A DNA stretch of 64,000 bases from Ureibacillus chungkukjangi (GTDB lineage: Bacteria > Bacillota > Bacilli > Bacillales_A > Planococcaceae), in assembly GCF_003217295.1 (NCBI RefSeq), contig NZ_QJTJ01000002.1, positions 248,001-312,000 of the forward strand, read 5' to 3'. Numbering within the stretch: position 1 is the stretch's first letter; each line of letters begins with the position of its first letter. The position numbers and the translations under genes are program-made. Positions 34,234 to 43,188 of the stretch are shown here, in pieces. A model generated the notes under the pieces. The model worked only from the letters and a program-made list of their open reading frames with translations. It searched no databases and was not told the origin of the DNA.

Positions 34234-35043
34234 ATGGATAAAGAAAAACAAAACGAGCCTGAGCCAATTAGTGAGGAAGAATTGATAGAGTTAGTCCTTG
34301 AAGAACAAAGAAAAGCCCTTGAAAAGGACCGAGAAAATCGATTATCCGGCGTGAAAGTAACTAAGAAACGCTCAAAGCCAGTTCGCCTTTTTGCTTGGAT
34401 CATGGCTGCCATGCTTGCCTTTAGTACATTTGCGATGATTTTTGAAATCTTCTCAATTCCTGCTATTGAATTTTTGAAGGTTTCTGCAAAGCTTTCAAGT
34501 CAGGAAGACATTCAAACCTATAAACAATCTGTTGTTGAAATACAAACTAACGATGGTAAAGGAACTGGTTTTTCTATTACTGAGGACGGTTATATCGTGA
34601 CGAATGATCACGTCATTGAAGACGCCCTGACCATCACTGTTATTTTTCCTGATGATAGCCTGTATAAAGGTGAAGTGATAGAAACTTATCCAGACATTGA
34701 TTTAGCTATTCTTAAAGTAGAAGGTGAGCAGCTCCCCTACTTAACCTTAGCTGATTCATATACACCAACCGAACAGGAGGCTATTTACTTTATCGGAAAT
34801 CCTTTATATTTTACCGGGATAGCCAATGAAGGTCAGGTAATTGATTACATGCAGCTATCTGATTGGAATGAAGAGGTTTTAATGTTAGATGCGCCGGTCT
34901 ATCGAGGAAATAGCGGAAGTCCAGTTATTAATCTAGATGGTAAGGTCATCGGAATAATCTTCGCTACAATTAAAGACGAGACGCATGGACGTGTAGGATT
35001 ATTTATTCCCGTTGACCTACTACATGACAAAACTCAATTTTAA
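34234..35043 (+). CDS. membrane-anchored trypsin-like serine protease (S1C-type)
   Basis: The ATG at 34234 follows AAGGGAGGGG and gives 269 residues. About 55 cytoplasmic residues (acidic, then basic) precede one transmembrane helix (LFAWIMAAMLAFSTFAMIF). The protease domain faces outside, with the triad His in IVTNDHVIE, Asp in DIDLAILKV and Ser in RGNSGSPVI. There is no PDZ domain, unlike HtrA. It probably performs surface quality control or signalling. A GTG at 34216 is an alternative start. Confidence 0.88.
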   Translation: MDKEKQNEPEPISEEELIELVLEEQRKALEKDRENRLSGVKVTKKRSKPVRLFAWIMAAMLAFSTFAMIFEIFSIPAIEFLKVSAKLSSQEDIQTYKQSVVEIQTNDGKGTGFSITEDGYIVTNDHVIEDALTITVIFPDDSLYKGEVIETYPDIDLAILKVEGEQLPYLTLADSYTPTEQEAIYFIGNPLYFTGIANEGQVIDYMQLSDWNEEVLMLDAPVYRGNSGSPVINLDGKVIGIIFATIKDETHGRVGLFIPVDLLHDKTQF

Positions 35044-35121
35044 TATAATAAAATTCATTCTCCCTTTTTCAACAGACCGTTTATGAGGATTGCTAATATA
35101 AGTCGGTATGCTTAAATTTTT

Positions 35122-35136
35122 GTCAACTTAGGTTAC
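35122..35136. repeat. single copy of the GTCAACC-palindrome repeat
   Basis: GTCAACTTAGGTTAC with flanks AAATTTTT (left) and GAAATTG (right) matches the core of the 155-170 bp repeat family seen at 38.7-42.9 kb, in the orientation of the 38-40 kb array. It lies between the protease gene and the siderophore-binding protein terminator. Confidence 0.55.
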
Positions 35137-35158
35137 GAAATTGCTTTATCGGCAAAAT

Positions 35159-35198
35159 AAAAAGTACTTGTCCAGATAATATCCAGCAAGTACTTTTT
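35159..35198. terminator. bidirectional terminator
   Basis: AAAAAGTACTTG (35159-35170) pairs exactly with CAAGTACTTTTT (35187-35198). It ends the siderophore-binding protein gene and may serve the protease. Confidence 0.88.
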
Positions 35199-35204
35199 CG
35201 TTTA

Positions 35205-36197
35205 CTATTTTGCTACACTTTCTAAAACATCATCAATAATTTGACCATTTGCAATAGCACCTGTGTATAACCAGCTTGTATCTGGTCCGAATTCATACAC
35301 ATTGCCCGCTTTTACGGCAGGAATGCTTTTCCATAATGCATCACTTAAAGTTGTACTCTCGCTACCATCGCTGTTTACTAGGAATAGGTAGTCTGCATCA
35401 AGCTCAACTAATTTCTCAAGAGAAACGGCATTCCAGTTGTTTTCACCGCTAGCTGAAATTTCTTCTACTACTGCTGGCGCTTCAAATCCTAAATCATTAT
35501 AAAGTACATCTCCACTTGATAATTCTTTATTTACAACAAAGAAACTTCCCCCAACTAACCAAACCGCAGCAGCAGACTTTTTACCAACTTTTTCTTCAAT
35601 CTGCGCCTTTGCTTCTTCTGCTTTTGTTTCATAATCAGAGATTACTTCTACAGCTTTATCTTCCATTCCGAAGATACCACCTACTGTTTTAAGCTCTTCT
35701 CTCCAATCATTATTTAACTCTGCCCCGATAACGTATGTTGGTGCGATTGCATTGTATTGTTCATACTTTCCACCCTCTACCATGCTAGGTGAATCCATAA
35801 TAATTAAATCTGGCTCAAAGCTTTGAACTTCTTCGAAAGGAAGATCATAATTGATTAGATCAATATCTTTTAAATTATCTTGTAGATAGCCTTGAATACT
35901 TGCGCCTTCATTTAATGACCATTGAGCAATCGGTGTAATCCCAAGCGCTACTAGTGGATCCTCTAAATAAGATGCAATAACACGTTTTGGCTCAGCAGGT
36001 ACTGCTACTTTGTTTCCTAAAGCATCTGTAAGTGTGCGAGCTTCAGTTGAATCTTCTCCTGTTGTAACTTCACTTGTAGCTGAATCATCTGTTTTAGGTG
36101 TATCTTCAGCCTTATCTCCACATGCTATTAATGCTAAAGCTAAAAACCCTAAAGATGCTATTTTTAATGGCTTTGTTGATTTAAAGAAAATGCCCAT
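35205..36197 (-). CDS. iron-siderophore ABC transporter substrate-binding lipoprotein
   Basis: The 330-residue protein has a signal peptide with lipobox LIAC (Cys about residue 26), an acidic linker, then a PeriplasmicBP_2 (FhuD/BtuF-type) fold, with ADYLFLVNSDGSES and WKSIPAVKAGNVYEFG in the second lobe. It would bind a ferric siderophore outside the membrane. The start follows AGGAGG. It is divergent from two permease genes and shares a Fur box with them. No ATPase gene is present in this locus, so the transporter probably uses one encoded elsewhere. Confidence 0.9.
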   Translation of the reverse strand: MGIFFKSTKPLKIASLGFLALALIACGDKAEDTPKTDDSATSEVTTGEDSTEARTLTDALGNKVAVPAEPKRVIASYLEDPLVALGITPIAQWSLNEGASIQGYLQDNLKDIDLINYDLPFEEVQSFEPDLIIMDSPSMVEGGKYEQYNAIAPTYVIGAELNNDWREELKTVGGIFGMEDKAVEVISDYETKAEEAKAQIEEKVGKKSAAAVWLVGGSFFVVNKELSSGDVLYNDLGFEAPAVVEEISASGENNWNAVSLEKLVELDADYLFLVNSDGSESTTLSDALWKSIPAVKAGNVYEFGPDTSWLYTGAIANGQIIDDVLESVAK

Positions 36198-36235
36198 TTT
36201 AATCCTCCTGATTATGTGTTAAAATTTACTTTAGT

Positions 36236-36250
36236 TGATAATGATTATCA
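36236..36250. promoter_or_regulatory. Fur box
   Basis: TGATAATGATTATCA is a perfect 7-1-7 Fur operator (TGATAATNATTATCA). It sits between the divergent siderophore-binding protein gene and the permease operon and should repress both when iron is plentiful. Confidence 0.92.
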
Positions 36251-36327
36251 TTTATATTAAATGCTAAATATTCAATATAGTCAACATTTATTTTTAATAT
36301 AGGTTTAAAGAAAGTAGGCTTTATAGT

Positions 36328-37374
36328 ATGGGTCAGCCCAAAAAGATATCTCAACATTTACATAACTCCTTTAAAGGAAAACCTTATATCTCGCTGATAC
36401 TTGGATGTGTGGGTATCTTTTTACTTATATTTCTTGGTATTATTTCAATCCTTTATGGTGCTACCTCAATTGATGTAGCAACCATTATTCAAAGTCTCTT
36501 ACATTTTGATGATGAAAATAGCCAGCACGTGATTATTAGAGAGCTAAGAATTCCTCGTGCTATTGCAGCCGTTGCCGTAGGAGCAGCTTTAGCAGTTTCG
36601 GGTGCCATTATGCAAGGTATGACGAAAAATCCACTTGCTTCTCCATCAATCATGGGGGTTACAGCTGGTTCTTCTTTTGTACTTGCTCTAGCAATGGCTA
36701 TCCTGCCTTCTTTACCTTATCAATCACTTATATTCTTCTCATTTATAGGTGCTGGTGTAGGTGCATTCCTTGTGTTCGGTATGGTCGCTTTAGCAAAAGG
36801 CGGAATTACACCGATTCGTTTAGTATTAGCTGGTTCTGCCATCACATCCTTACTAACATCTTTATCGACCATTATTAGTATTCGCTTTGATATCGCAAAA
36901 GATATCAGCTTTTTCTATGCGGGTGGTGTATCCAGTATCCAAAAGCACCACTTATCCATTGCTATACCTGCAATTGTCATTGGTTTAGTATTTGCAATTC
37001 TTTTGTCACGATCCATAACAGTGTTGAGCTTAGGTGAGGATATCGCGAAGGGTTTGGGGCAAAATACTAGACGCATCCAATTATTCGGCACAATTACAGT
37101 ACTGATTTTAACTGGAGCAGCCGTTTCAATCGCTGGGATGATTGGCTTTGTCGGCTTAGTTATTCCGCATATCACTCGCTTCTTTGTCGGATTGGATTAC
37201 CGTTATATCATTCCATGCTCGGCCATCTTGGGTGGCCTGCTACTTTTAGGAGCAGATATTGTTGGCCGTATGGTAAATCCTCCATTTGAAACACCTGTAG
37301 GAGCTATCACAGCCTTAGTCGGTGTACCTTTCTTTCTTTATTTAGCTAGAAAAGAAGGGAGAACAATGAATTGA
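36328..37374 (+). CDS. iron-siderophore ABC transporter permease (FecCD family), first subunit
   Basis: The 348-residue protein has about nine hydrophobic segments and FecCD signature stretches: ELRIPRAIAAVAVGAALAVS, GAIMQGMTKNPLASP and GFVGLVIPHITRFFVG (the ATPase-contact region). It forms a heterodimer with the next gene's product. The ribosome site is weak, and the ATG is the only well-placed start. Control by Fur is inferred from the box 80 nt upstream. Confidence 0.9.
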   Translation: MGQPKKISQHLHNSFKGKPYISLILGCVGIFLLIFLGIISILYGATSIDVATIIQSLLHFDDENSQHVIIRELRIPRAIAAVAVGAALAVSGAIMQGMTKNPLASPSIMGVTAGSSFVLALAMAILPSLPYQSLIFFSFIGAGVGAFLVFGMVALAKGGITPIRLVLAGSAITSLLTSLSTIISIRFDIAKDISFFYAGGVSSIQKHHLSIAIPAIVIGLVFAILLSRSITVLSLGEDIAKGLGQNTRRIQLFGTITVLILTGAAVSIAGMIGFVGLVIPHITRFFVGLDYRYIIPCSAILGGLLLLGADIVGRMVNPPFETPVGAITALVGVPFFLYLARKEGRTMN

Positions 37375-38393
37375 ACTCGCAACTAGTCAACTTACGAAAA
37401 TTTGTAGGTTTCATGGTTTTATTTCTCATTTTAATAATTGCCCTTGTATTAGTTAGCATTAATGCTGGGTATATACATATTCCCTTTTCTGATGTGTACA
37501 CAACTTTAACTGGGAACGGTACTGCGGCAAATCAGCTGACTATCTTACAATTCCGCTTACCGAGAATTGTCATCGCCTTATTAGTAGGTGCTGGAATTGC
37601 AGTGTCTGGTGCGATTTTACAGGGGGTTACGAAAAACCCAATCGCAGATCCAGGTATCCTTGGAATCAATGCCGGGGCAGGTTTAGCTGTCGTGCTTTAC
37701 ATGTTCTTTTTACAGGGCTCAGCATTCTTTTCAGGACCATTATCAATTTTCATCATGCCACTTACAGCTTTAGCTGGAGCGTTTTTAGCAGCGATTTTCA
37801 TCTATTTCTTCTCAATGAAAAATCGTACTGTGACGATTACCCGCTTACTTTTAGTTGGAATTGGCGTAAATGCTGCTTTCAATGCTGGATTAATCATCTT
37901 CCAAATGAAAATGGAGCCGGCTGATTTTACAGCTGCATTGGTTTGGATTTCCGGCAGCATTTGGGGAACAAATTGGACGTACGTTTTGGCCTTATGTCCA
38001 TGGATTTTCATCTTCATTCCACTGGCAATTTATAAATCAAACTATTTAAATATCCTAAATCTAAACGACTCTGTCGGTATTGGGTTAGGTATGAGAATCG
38101 AACGCGAACGTCGAATTCTATTATGCATTGCCGTAATTTTAGCTGGTACCTGCGTGGCAGTTGGTGGAGGGATTACATTCTTAGGTTTAATCATTCCACA
38201 AATCGTACGCAGACTTATTGGCGCAAATCACAAAAGACTCATTCCACTAACAGCTCTAGCCGGCGCATTATTCTTGCTCCTTGCAGATACATTAGGAAGA
38301 ATGTTCATGGCGCCAGCGGAAATTCCCGTAGGCTTGATTGTATCGCTTATCGGCGCACCTTACTTTATGTATTTGTTGATAAAGGGAAGATAA
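37371..38393 (+). CDS. iron-siderophore ABC transporter permease (FecCD family), second subunit
   Basis: The 340-residue protein has the same signatures as the preceding permease: FRLPRIVIALLVGAGIAVSG, GAILQGVTKNPIADPG and TFLGLIIPQIVRRLIGANHK. Its TTG start overlaps the TGA stop of the first permease (ATTGA), so the subunits are translationally coupled. No ATPase follows; the operon ends in a strong terminator. Confidence 0.9.
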   Translation: MNSQLVNLRKFVGFMVLFLILIIALVLVSINAGYIHIPFSDVYTTLTGNGTAANQLTILQFRLPRIVIALLVGAGIAVSGAILQGVTKNPIADPGILGINAGAGLAVVLYMFFLQGSAFFSGPLSIFIMPLTALAGAFLAAIFIYFFSMKNRTVTITRLLLVGIGVNAAFNAGLIIFQMKMEPADFTAALVWISGSIWGTNWTYVLALCPWIFIFIPLAIYKSNYLNILNLNDSVGIGLGMRIERERRILLCIAVILAGTCVAVGGGITFLGLIIPQIVRRLIGANHKRLIPLTALAGALFLLLADTLGRMFMAPAEIPVGLIVSLIGAPYFMYLLIKGR

Positions 38394-38398
38394 ACCAC

Positions 38399-38450
38399 AA
38401 AAGCATCTCCTATTTGTTAGTTTTGACGCTAACTGGTGGAGATGCTTTTT
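38399..38450 (+). terminator. terminator of the permease operon
   Basis: AAAAGCATCTCC (38399-38410) pairs with GGAGATGCTTTTT (38438-38450); an inner stem TTAGTT/AACT sits in the loop. Confidence 0.88.
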
Positions 38451-38639
38451 AGATTTCATTATATAGAGCTGTTTTGAACATTATTATTTATCCTTTTCAT
38501 TTTCACAAGCATAGCTAATATCATAAATTTTTACTTTTAATCAATTTTAGCATAAGTATCCAATTTATTTTAAAAGCAACTCTGTTAATTTGACGAGTAC
38601 ATCTCACTTCTATATCCAAATAACAAAAAATATTACTCA

Positions 38640-38895
38640 AATATTTTGTTACCCGCTTTCATCATTAATCTAATAAGCCCACCATGTAGAATCTTTGTCA
38701 ACCCAGTTTACGAAATCACTTTCCCTCTATAACTAGGGCTTCCTGTAATTACGTTAAAATTTCTGTAAAGAGACGTTTTATTACTAAAACAATATCAAAT
38801 GAGCGATTTTCAAGTTGTACCCCTTCAGCTTTGACAGCATCACTCCACCCCACGAAATTTTTGTCAACCTAGTTCACGAAATGAGTTTCCTTATA
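38640..38895. repeat. two tandem units of the palindrome-bearing repeat (array A1)
   Basis: Core sites are GTCAACCCAGTTTAC at 38697-38711 and GTCAACCTAGTTCAC at 38863-38877, 166 nt apart. Both are flanked by ATTTTTGT/ATCTTTGT on the left and GAAAT on the right. Upstream text of the second unit (CAAATGAGCGATTTTCAAG, then CACTCCACCCC) recurs in the 40.3-40.5 kb units. The whole unit, not only the palindrome, is repeated. The array lies in a 612-nt gap without genes. Confidence 0.75.
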
Positions 38896-38910
38896 TATTA
38901 AATTGAAGAA

Positions 38911-38950
38911 AAAAATAGGACACCACCAATTTTGGTGGTGTCCTATTTTC
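38911..38950 (-). terminator. terminator of the small lipoprotein gene
   Basis: AAAATAGGACACCACC pairs perfectly with GGTGGTGTCCTATTTT over a 6-nt loop. Confidence 0.92.
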
Positions 38951-39005
38951 ATTCATAATCTCTCATGGAATACGCTTTTTTCAGGGGTTAATAATTTAAT
39001 TGTAT

Positions 39006-39416
39006 CTATTTGGAATATTCTTCTGTGTAGTATTCTACTCCATTTGAATCTTTAATTATTCGTTCTCCTGTTTTTTCAAACTCTAATGAAATATTATCAT
39101 CAAGAGTTACATAGTATTTTGAACCCTTTGTTTCAATCTTTCCTTGGTTATAAATTTTTAAAAAGCTTGGCCCAGATTCAGCATTTTCTTTCTCAAGAAC
39201 TTCATCTATATCGCTCATTTTAGGCTCTTCATACAATAGATGAACAGTACCACTACTAACTAATATTCCATCCTCAACTAAAATGATTAGTTGATTATTA
39301 TTATTTCTAAATCCTGAATCCTCAAAATCTGTTACTTTTGCCTCTAATTTAACGTCATTATTTACACAAGCGGTTAAGAGCAAAGTTGTTAAAACAAACA
39401 AGATTATTTTTTTCAT
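39006..39416 (-). CDS. small lipoprotein, unknown function
   Basis: The 136-residue protein begins with a lipoprotein signal peptide (MKKIILFVLTTLLLTACVNN, Cys at residue 17). The mature part looks beta-rich and charged, without a motif I recognise. Pieces such as FRNNNNQLIILVEDGILV suggest an OB-like strand pattern (compare DUF3221-type lipoproteins), which I cannot confirm. AGGGAGG precedes the ATG. It stands alone between repeat arrays. Confidence 0.75.
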   Translation of the reverse strand: MKKIILFVLTTLLLTACVNNDVKLEAKVTDFEDSGFRNNNNQLIILVEDGILVSSGTVHLLYEEPKMSDIDEVLEKENAESGPSFLKIYNQGKIETKGSKYYVTLDDNISLEFEKTGERIIKDSNGVEYYTEEYSK

Positions 39417-39607
39417 TTAGTCCTCCCTGTTTTAAATGTTTTAAATTTCCAATTATCTAATATACGAATGGAATCCTTATTAGATACAAAAAAGCTGGTG
39501 TTGTATTAAAGAAAATAAAGTTGTTGCACTAACGGGGGCGATAGTTCAACAAAGGAACTTAAAGCAGTATAATTCAAATAAATGGTAATTATAACTGGAG
39601 GTAGATT

Positions 39608-40198
39608 ATGAGGAAGAATGGATTTTTCGTTTACCATATTGTTACACGGCAGGAAATGAATCTCGGACAAGTACTTCACTTTGACAAGAAGCAACACAAC
39701 ACCCTCTATCATTTCTTTTTCGAGGGAGAACAATTGAATACTAAAGAAGAAGATTTCTTTCAAATTTTAAAGACTCATTATACAAACGAGGGGCTAAACT
39801 TGAATAAAGAAGATGCCGATTTAGCTATGAATTACTCCGGCAAAACAATTCGAGCGATAAGAGAATTAATCTTGGAAATGGTAAGACTCGAAGAATATCC
39901 TGAGTATCCTTCAAGACTCTCTTGCTTATATGCAGCTAAAACGTACGAAGATGCACTGCAATGGAAAGAGATATTCACCTCTTATAATCGTAAGGTCTTA
40001 CAAATTGTTAAACTACAAGTTTTTGGAGATCCTTTTGAAGGCGACGGAAACCTTTTACCAAAGGAAGATGGTGCGCCATTCGCAAAAAAATTTGAACAAG
40101 CTAGAGCTTATTGGAATGGAAATATTCAAAATGAACTCCCCGAACTATTGATTAACGGAAAAATTGAAGTGGTAGAAATTATTGATCAATTCAATTAA
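39608..40198 (+). CDS. DUF2441 domain-containing protein
   Basis: The 196-residue protein resembles DUF2441 proteins: an N-terminal [20 protein letters not shown], a middle [40 protein letters not shown], and a C-terminal [12 protein letters not shown]. The order His, then [10 protein letters not shown], then an acidic end recalls ADP-ribosyltransferase-like folds, but I cannot test that. A GGAGGT site precedes the ATG. No partner gene is attached; it lies among repeats. Confidence 0.65.
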   Translation: MRKNGFFVYHIVTRQEMNLGQVLHFDKKQHNTLYHFFFEGEQLNTKEEDFFQILKTHYTNEGLNLNKEDADLAMNYSGKTIRAIRELILEMVRLEEYPEYPSRLSCLYAAKTYEDALQWKEIFTSYNRKVLQIVKLQVFGDPFEGDGNLLPKEDGAPFAKKFEQARAYWNGNIQNELPELLINGKIEVVEIIDQFN

Positions 40199-40560
40199 GG
40201 AATTTCAGAGGGAAATGGGGTTAATATTCTACTGAAGGCTGATACTTTCTTATTAAAATATATTTTCTTAAGCAATTTTCAAGTCACACCTTTTCAGCCT
40301 CGATATTATAACTCCATCCCTCGAAATCTTTGTCAACCTGGTTCACGAAATTGGTATCTTTCTATAACTTATGCCGATCCTTCCCCCTAGTTGCAACTCC
40401 ATATTCATAGATACTTTCTTACTAAACTATATTTTCATATACGATTTCCAAACCACACCTTTTCAGCCTTGATATTATCACTCCACCCTGCGAAATTTTT
40501 GTCAACCTAGTTCACGAAATCGGTATCTTTCTATAGCTTTTCCCGGCCTTTACCACCTAA
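40199..40560. repeat. two tandem units of the palindrome-bearing repeat (array A2)
   Basis: Core sites are GTCAACCTGGTTCAC at 40332-40346 and GTCAACCTAGTTCAC at 40501-40515, 169 nt apart. Both units share text over their whole length: GATACTTTCTTA near the start, CACACCTTTTCAGCCT, GATATTAT, CTCCA, the core, then CACGAAAT and GGTATCTTTCTATA. The 541-nt gap between the DUF2441 and Nudix genes is mostly this array. Beyond 40560 I see nothing else. Confidence 0.8.
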
Positions 40561-40739
40561 ATTACTCTCTCCTAGGGGCTGGCATTAAACCACTTGACTC
40601 TAATTCCTATTTCTTCACCCTTTTAAAACCGATTGACATTTAATATCAATTTATATAAAAATTAATCCTAGTGAAGTAATCCTCCTAGATTAGTAATTTC
40701 ATAGAAAACTTTCACATTCTAAATAGGACGGTACTCTAA

Positions 40740-41156
40740 ATGACAAACACTATAGTGGTTGCACTTAAAGGTTTCATTCTCAATAACGGTAGGGCTTTGT
40801 TTGTTCAGCGGGCTGCAGACGATGAAATTGGGGCTGGAAGCTGGGAATGTGTTGGGGGACAAATCGAATTTGGGGAAGATTTAGAAACTGCACTTTTACG
40901 TGAGATTCATGAAGAGGTTGGTCTTCTTGTTACAATAGAGCAGCTTTTATACGCAACGACTTTCCAAACTACTCCAACAAGACAGGTTGTAATTATCACT
41001 TATCTTTGCAGTAGCAGCAATCAAAATGTTGTTTTATCAAATGAGCACTCAAATTATATTTGGGCTAATAAGGACCAAGCGAGATTCTTATTGCCTCAAG
41101 ACATTATTCGAGATTTCGAGAAAAATAATGTTTTTGCTTTAGAAGCTTTAAAATAA
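40740..41156 (+). CDS. Nudix hydrolase (MutT-like)
   Basis: The 138-residue protein contains the Nudix box GGQIEFGEDLETALLREIHE followed by EVGL, which satisfies GX5EX7REUXEEXGU exactly. The N-terminal VALKGFILNNGRALFVQRA is the first strand pair of MutT-like enzymes. Its ribosome site is weak. It is a likely nucleotide-pool or housekeeping pyrophosphatase; substrate unknown. It lies between repeat arrays. Confidence 0.88.
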   Translation: MTNTIVVALKGFILNNGRALFVQRAADDEIGAGSWECVGGQIEFGEDLETALLREIHEEVGLLVTIEQLLYATTFQTTPTRQVVIITYLCSSSNQNVVLSNEHSNYIWANKDQARFLLPQDIIRDFEKNNVFALEALK

Positions 41157-41162
41157 CCCAAA

Positions 41163-41196
41163 GAAACACCTGGATTTAATATTATCCAAGTGTTTC
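41163..41196. terminator. bidirectional terminator
   Basis: GAAACACCTGGAT pairs with ATCCAAGTGTTTC (one mismatch) between convergent Nudix and LLM genes. Confidence 0.82.
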
Positions 41197-41204
41197 AATT
41201 CTCT

Positions 41205-42200
41205 TTATATTAATTCCTTTGCTAACAAACGATAGACGTTCAATCGTGCATCCTGTGAATGCGGAATTGAACAAATCATCGCTTCATCAAATCCATATTC
41301 TTCTTGTTCAGCTAGTAGTAAATCTGCTACTTCTTTAGGAGTCCCAACGAAATGCTGGCTTCTATTTTCTTCAATCCATATGCGATCCATTTCTGTTAAT
41401 GGGTAATCCTTTGCTTCCTCTGGTGTCATTCGAAGCAAATCTACCTGTCCTCTATTAAATAAAAGACGTGCGATATCAGCTGGTTTTGCTTGATATTCAG
41501 CCTCTTCCTTACTTTCGGCAACCGTTACAAAATAGGAAATCATTATCTCAGGCTTCTCCATAAATGGCGAAGGAATAAAGTTCGACCGATAAGCATCAAA
41601 GACCTTTTTATTCATATAGCCATTGAAGAATTGAGCATAGGAATAACCCATTCCCATCTTACCTGCCTGTACAGCACTATTGCCACTCGAGCCAAGCAGC
41701 CAGCTTTGTGGAAGAGCTATATCATATGGTGAGGCAATTACTCTTTGGTAGTACGGATTTTGAGGTGCTTGCTCATTCATGAAATCCAGTGTCCATTGCA
41801 GCTTCTCATACAAATTATTCACTTGGGGTTGCCGTCCCTCAGATAAAGCATACATGGCATAATTATCACCACCAGGAGCTCTTCCAGCACCAAAATCTAT
41901 TCTTCCAGGCGCTAATGCACTTAAAGTTTTAAACACCTCAGCTATTTTGTAGGGTGAATAGTGCATAATCATCGTCCCGCCCGTTCCTACACGGATTCGA
42001 TTTGTTTTTGCCGCAATATAGGAAGCTGTTATTTCAGGGGCTGAGCTTGCAAACCCCTTTGTGTTATGATGTTCAGCCATCCAAATTCGTTCATATCCCA
42101 GCTCTTCAGCCAAAACTGCTAATTCAACAGCTTTTCGCAAAGCATCTGGAGCAGTATTTCCCTCTGTAATCGGCGCTTGATCTAATACACTTAACTTCAT
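41205..42200 (-). CDS. LLM-class flavin-dependent oxidoreductase
   Basis: The 331-residue protein is a luciferase-like monooxygenase. It has the N-terminal VLDQAPITEGNTAPDALRKA, YERIWMAEHHNTKGFASSAP, and GRIDFGAGRAPGGD, the FMN and substrate region. It belongs to the MsnO8/YhbW-type group that starts LSVLDQ. It uses reduced FMN and O2 on an unknown organic substrate. AGGGAG precedes the ATG. It is flanked by repeat arrays on both sides. Confidence 0.88.
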   Translation of the reverse strand: MKLSVLDQAPITEGNTAPDALRKAVELAVLAEELGYERIWMAEHHNTKGFASSAPEITASYIAAKTNRIRVGTGGTMIMHYSPYKIAEVFKTLSALAPGRIDFGAGRAPGGDNYAMYALSEGRQPQVNNLYEKLQWTLDFMNEQAPQNPYYQRVIASPYDIALPQSWLLGSSGNSAVQAGKMGMGYSYAQFFNGYMNKKVFDAYRSNFIPSPFMEKPEIMISYFVTVAESKEEAEYQAKPADIARLLFNRGQVDLLRMTPEEAKDYPLTEMDRIWIEENRSQHFVGTPKEVADLLLAEQEEYGFDEAMICSIPHSQDARLNVYRLLAKELI

Positions 42201-42279
42201 TTTTGAAGACTCCCTTCTTCTCTATAAGCATCCCCAATTATGATTGATTCATAAAACATATCAAGGTTATCGGAATTAG

Positions 42280-42960
42280 TTATATTTTATAGAACGAAGA
42301 CCAATAAATCTAATTTCATGCCTAAGCTATACAATCAATTTAAATGTCGAATTGTTCTTAATAACTTGATTTCCAATAGAAATAACCATTTCAAATGACA
42401 CTGAACGACACACTACTATGACCTATATACTTTTTTCGTGAACCAGGTTGACAAAAATTTCGGTACCTCAGGTTATATTACCAATCCCAAATGAGACTGT
42501 TTTGAATTTCACATTTCAATTTTTATTATGCTAATAAATTAATAAATCCATTTCCTTTTCTCGACAATTTCATTTTCTAATATAGCCGAAACGTCAACCA
42601 AGGTTGACAAAGATTTCGGCACCTCCCCTGATTAGAAAAACGCTAATTAGCCTTGATTTGAAAAAGGACTATTTCAAATAGCTATAGTAGGAGACTTTTT
42701 ACACCTCCTCCTTAAATCGACATCTATATTTTTATGAAATAGCTATATCGTCAACCATGGTTGACATAAATTCCAGACCCTCGTGCTTTAATAAATATAC
42801 TTGAGGATAGCTCATTTGAATTTTCTTTATTTCAAATTACTTTCTCAATAAAATATCAAATTCCATTAATCTTCTCGACAAATAACGATCTGCTTACTCG
42901 CCTAATCGTCAACCTAGGTTGACAAAGATTTGGGTACCTCGGGTTATAGCACCAACCTCT
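42280..42960. repeat. four tandem units of the palindrome-bearing repeat (array B)
   Basis: The core sites are GTGAACCAGGTTGAC (42438-42452), GTCAACCAAGGTTGAC (42593-42608), GTCAACCATGGTTGAC (42750-42765) and GTCAACCTAGGTTGAC (42908-42923, a perfect 16-bp palindrome). Steps are 155, 157 and 158 nt. Each is followed by ACAAAGATTTCGGTACCTC-like sequence. The orientation is opposite to arrays A1 and A2. The central two bases of the palindrome vary (AG/AA/AT/TA) while the arms are kept. The rest of this 988-nt gap (up to 43188) holds no gene. Confidence 0.85.
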
Positions 42961-43188
42961 ATTCGTCCTCAAAAATTCAGCAAGGTAAATTACTAGCCTT
43001 TATTTGCAGCATTTTAAATACCTATCATATATCAACTAAAATCGACAATTACATAAGCTTAACCACTTTATAGCAGTCCGAATTAGTTTATTTATTGGTA
43101 TTAAATATATAAAATTAAACTTGTAATCTCTCACTCTACTTCCATGACCTACTTGATGATAAAAACTTTTAGAAAGAAGGATGCCATC

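Noticed and set aside
39506-39763. 85-codon minus-strand frame over the start of the DUF2441 gene
   Set aside because: No ribosome site, no recognisable sequence, and it is antisense to a gene with a strong GGAGGT site.
42280-42960. Plasmid-type replication origin with iterons
   Set aside because: The period of 155-158 nt is far too long for iterons, and no Rep gene is near. A binding-site array remains possible.
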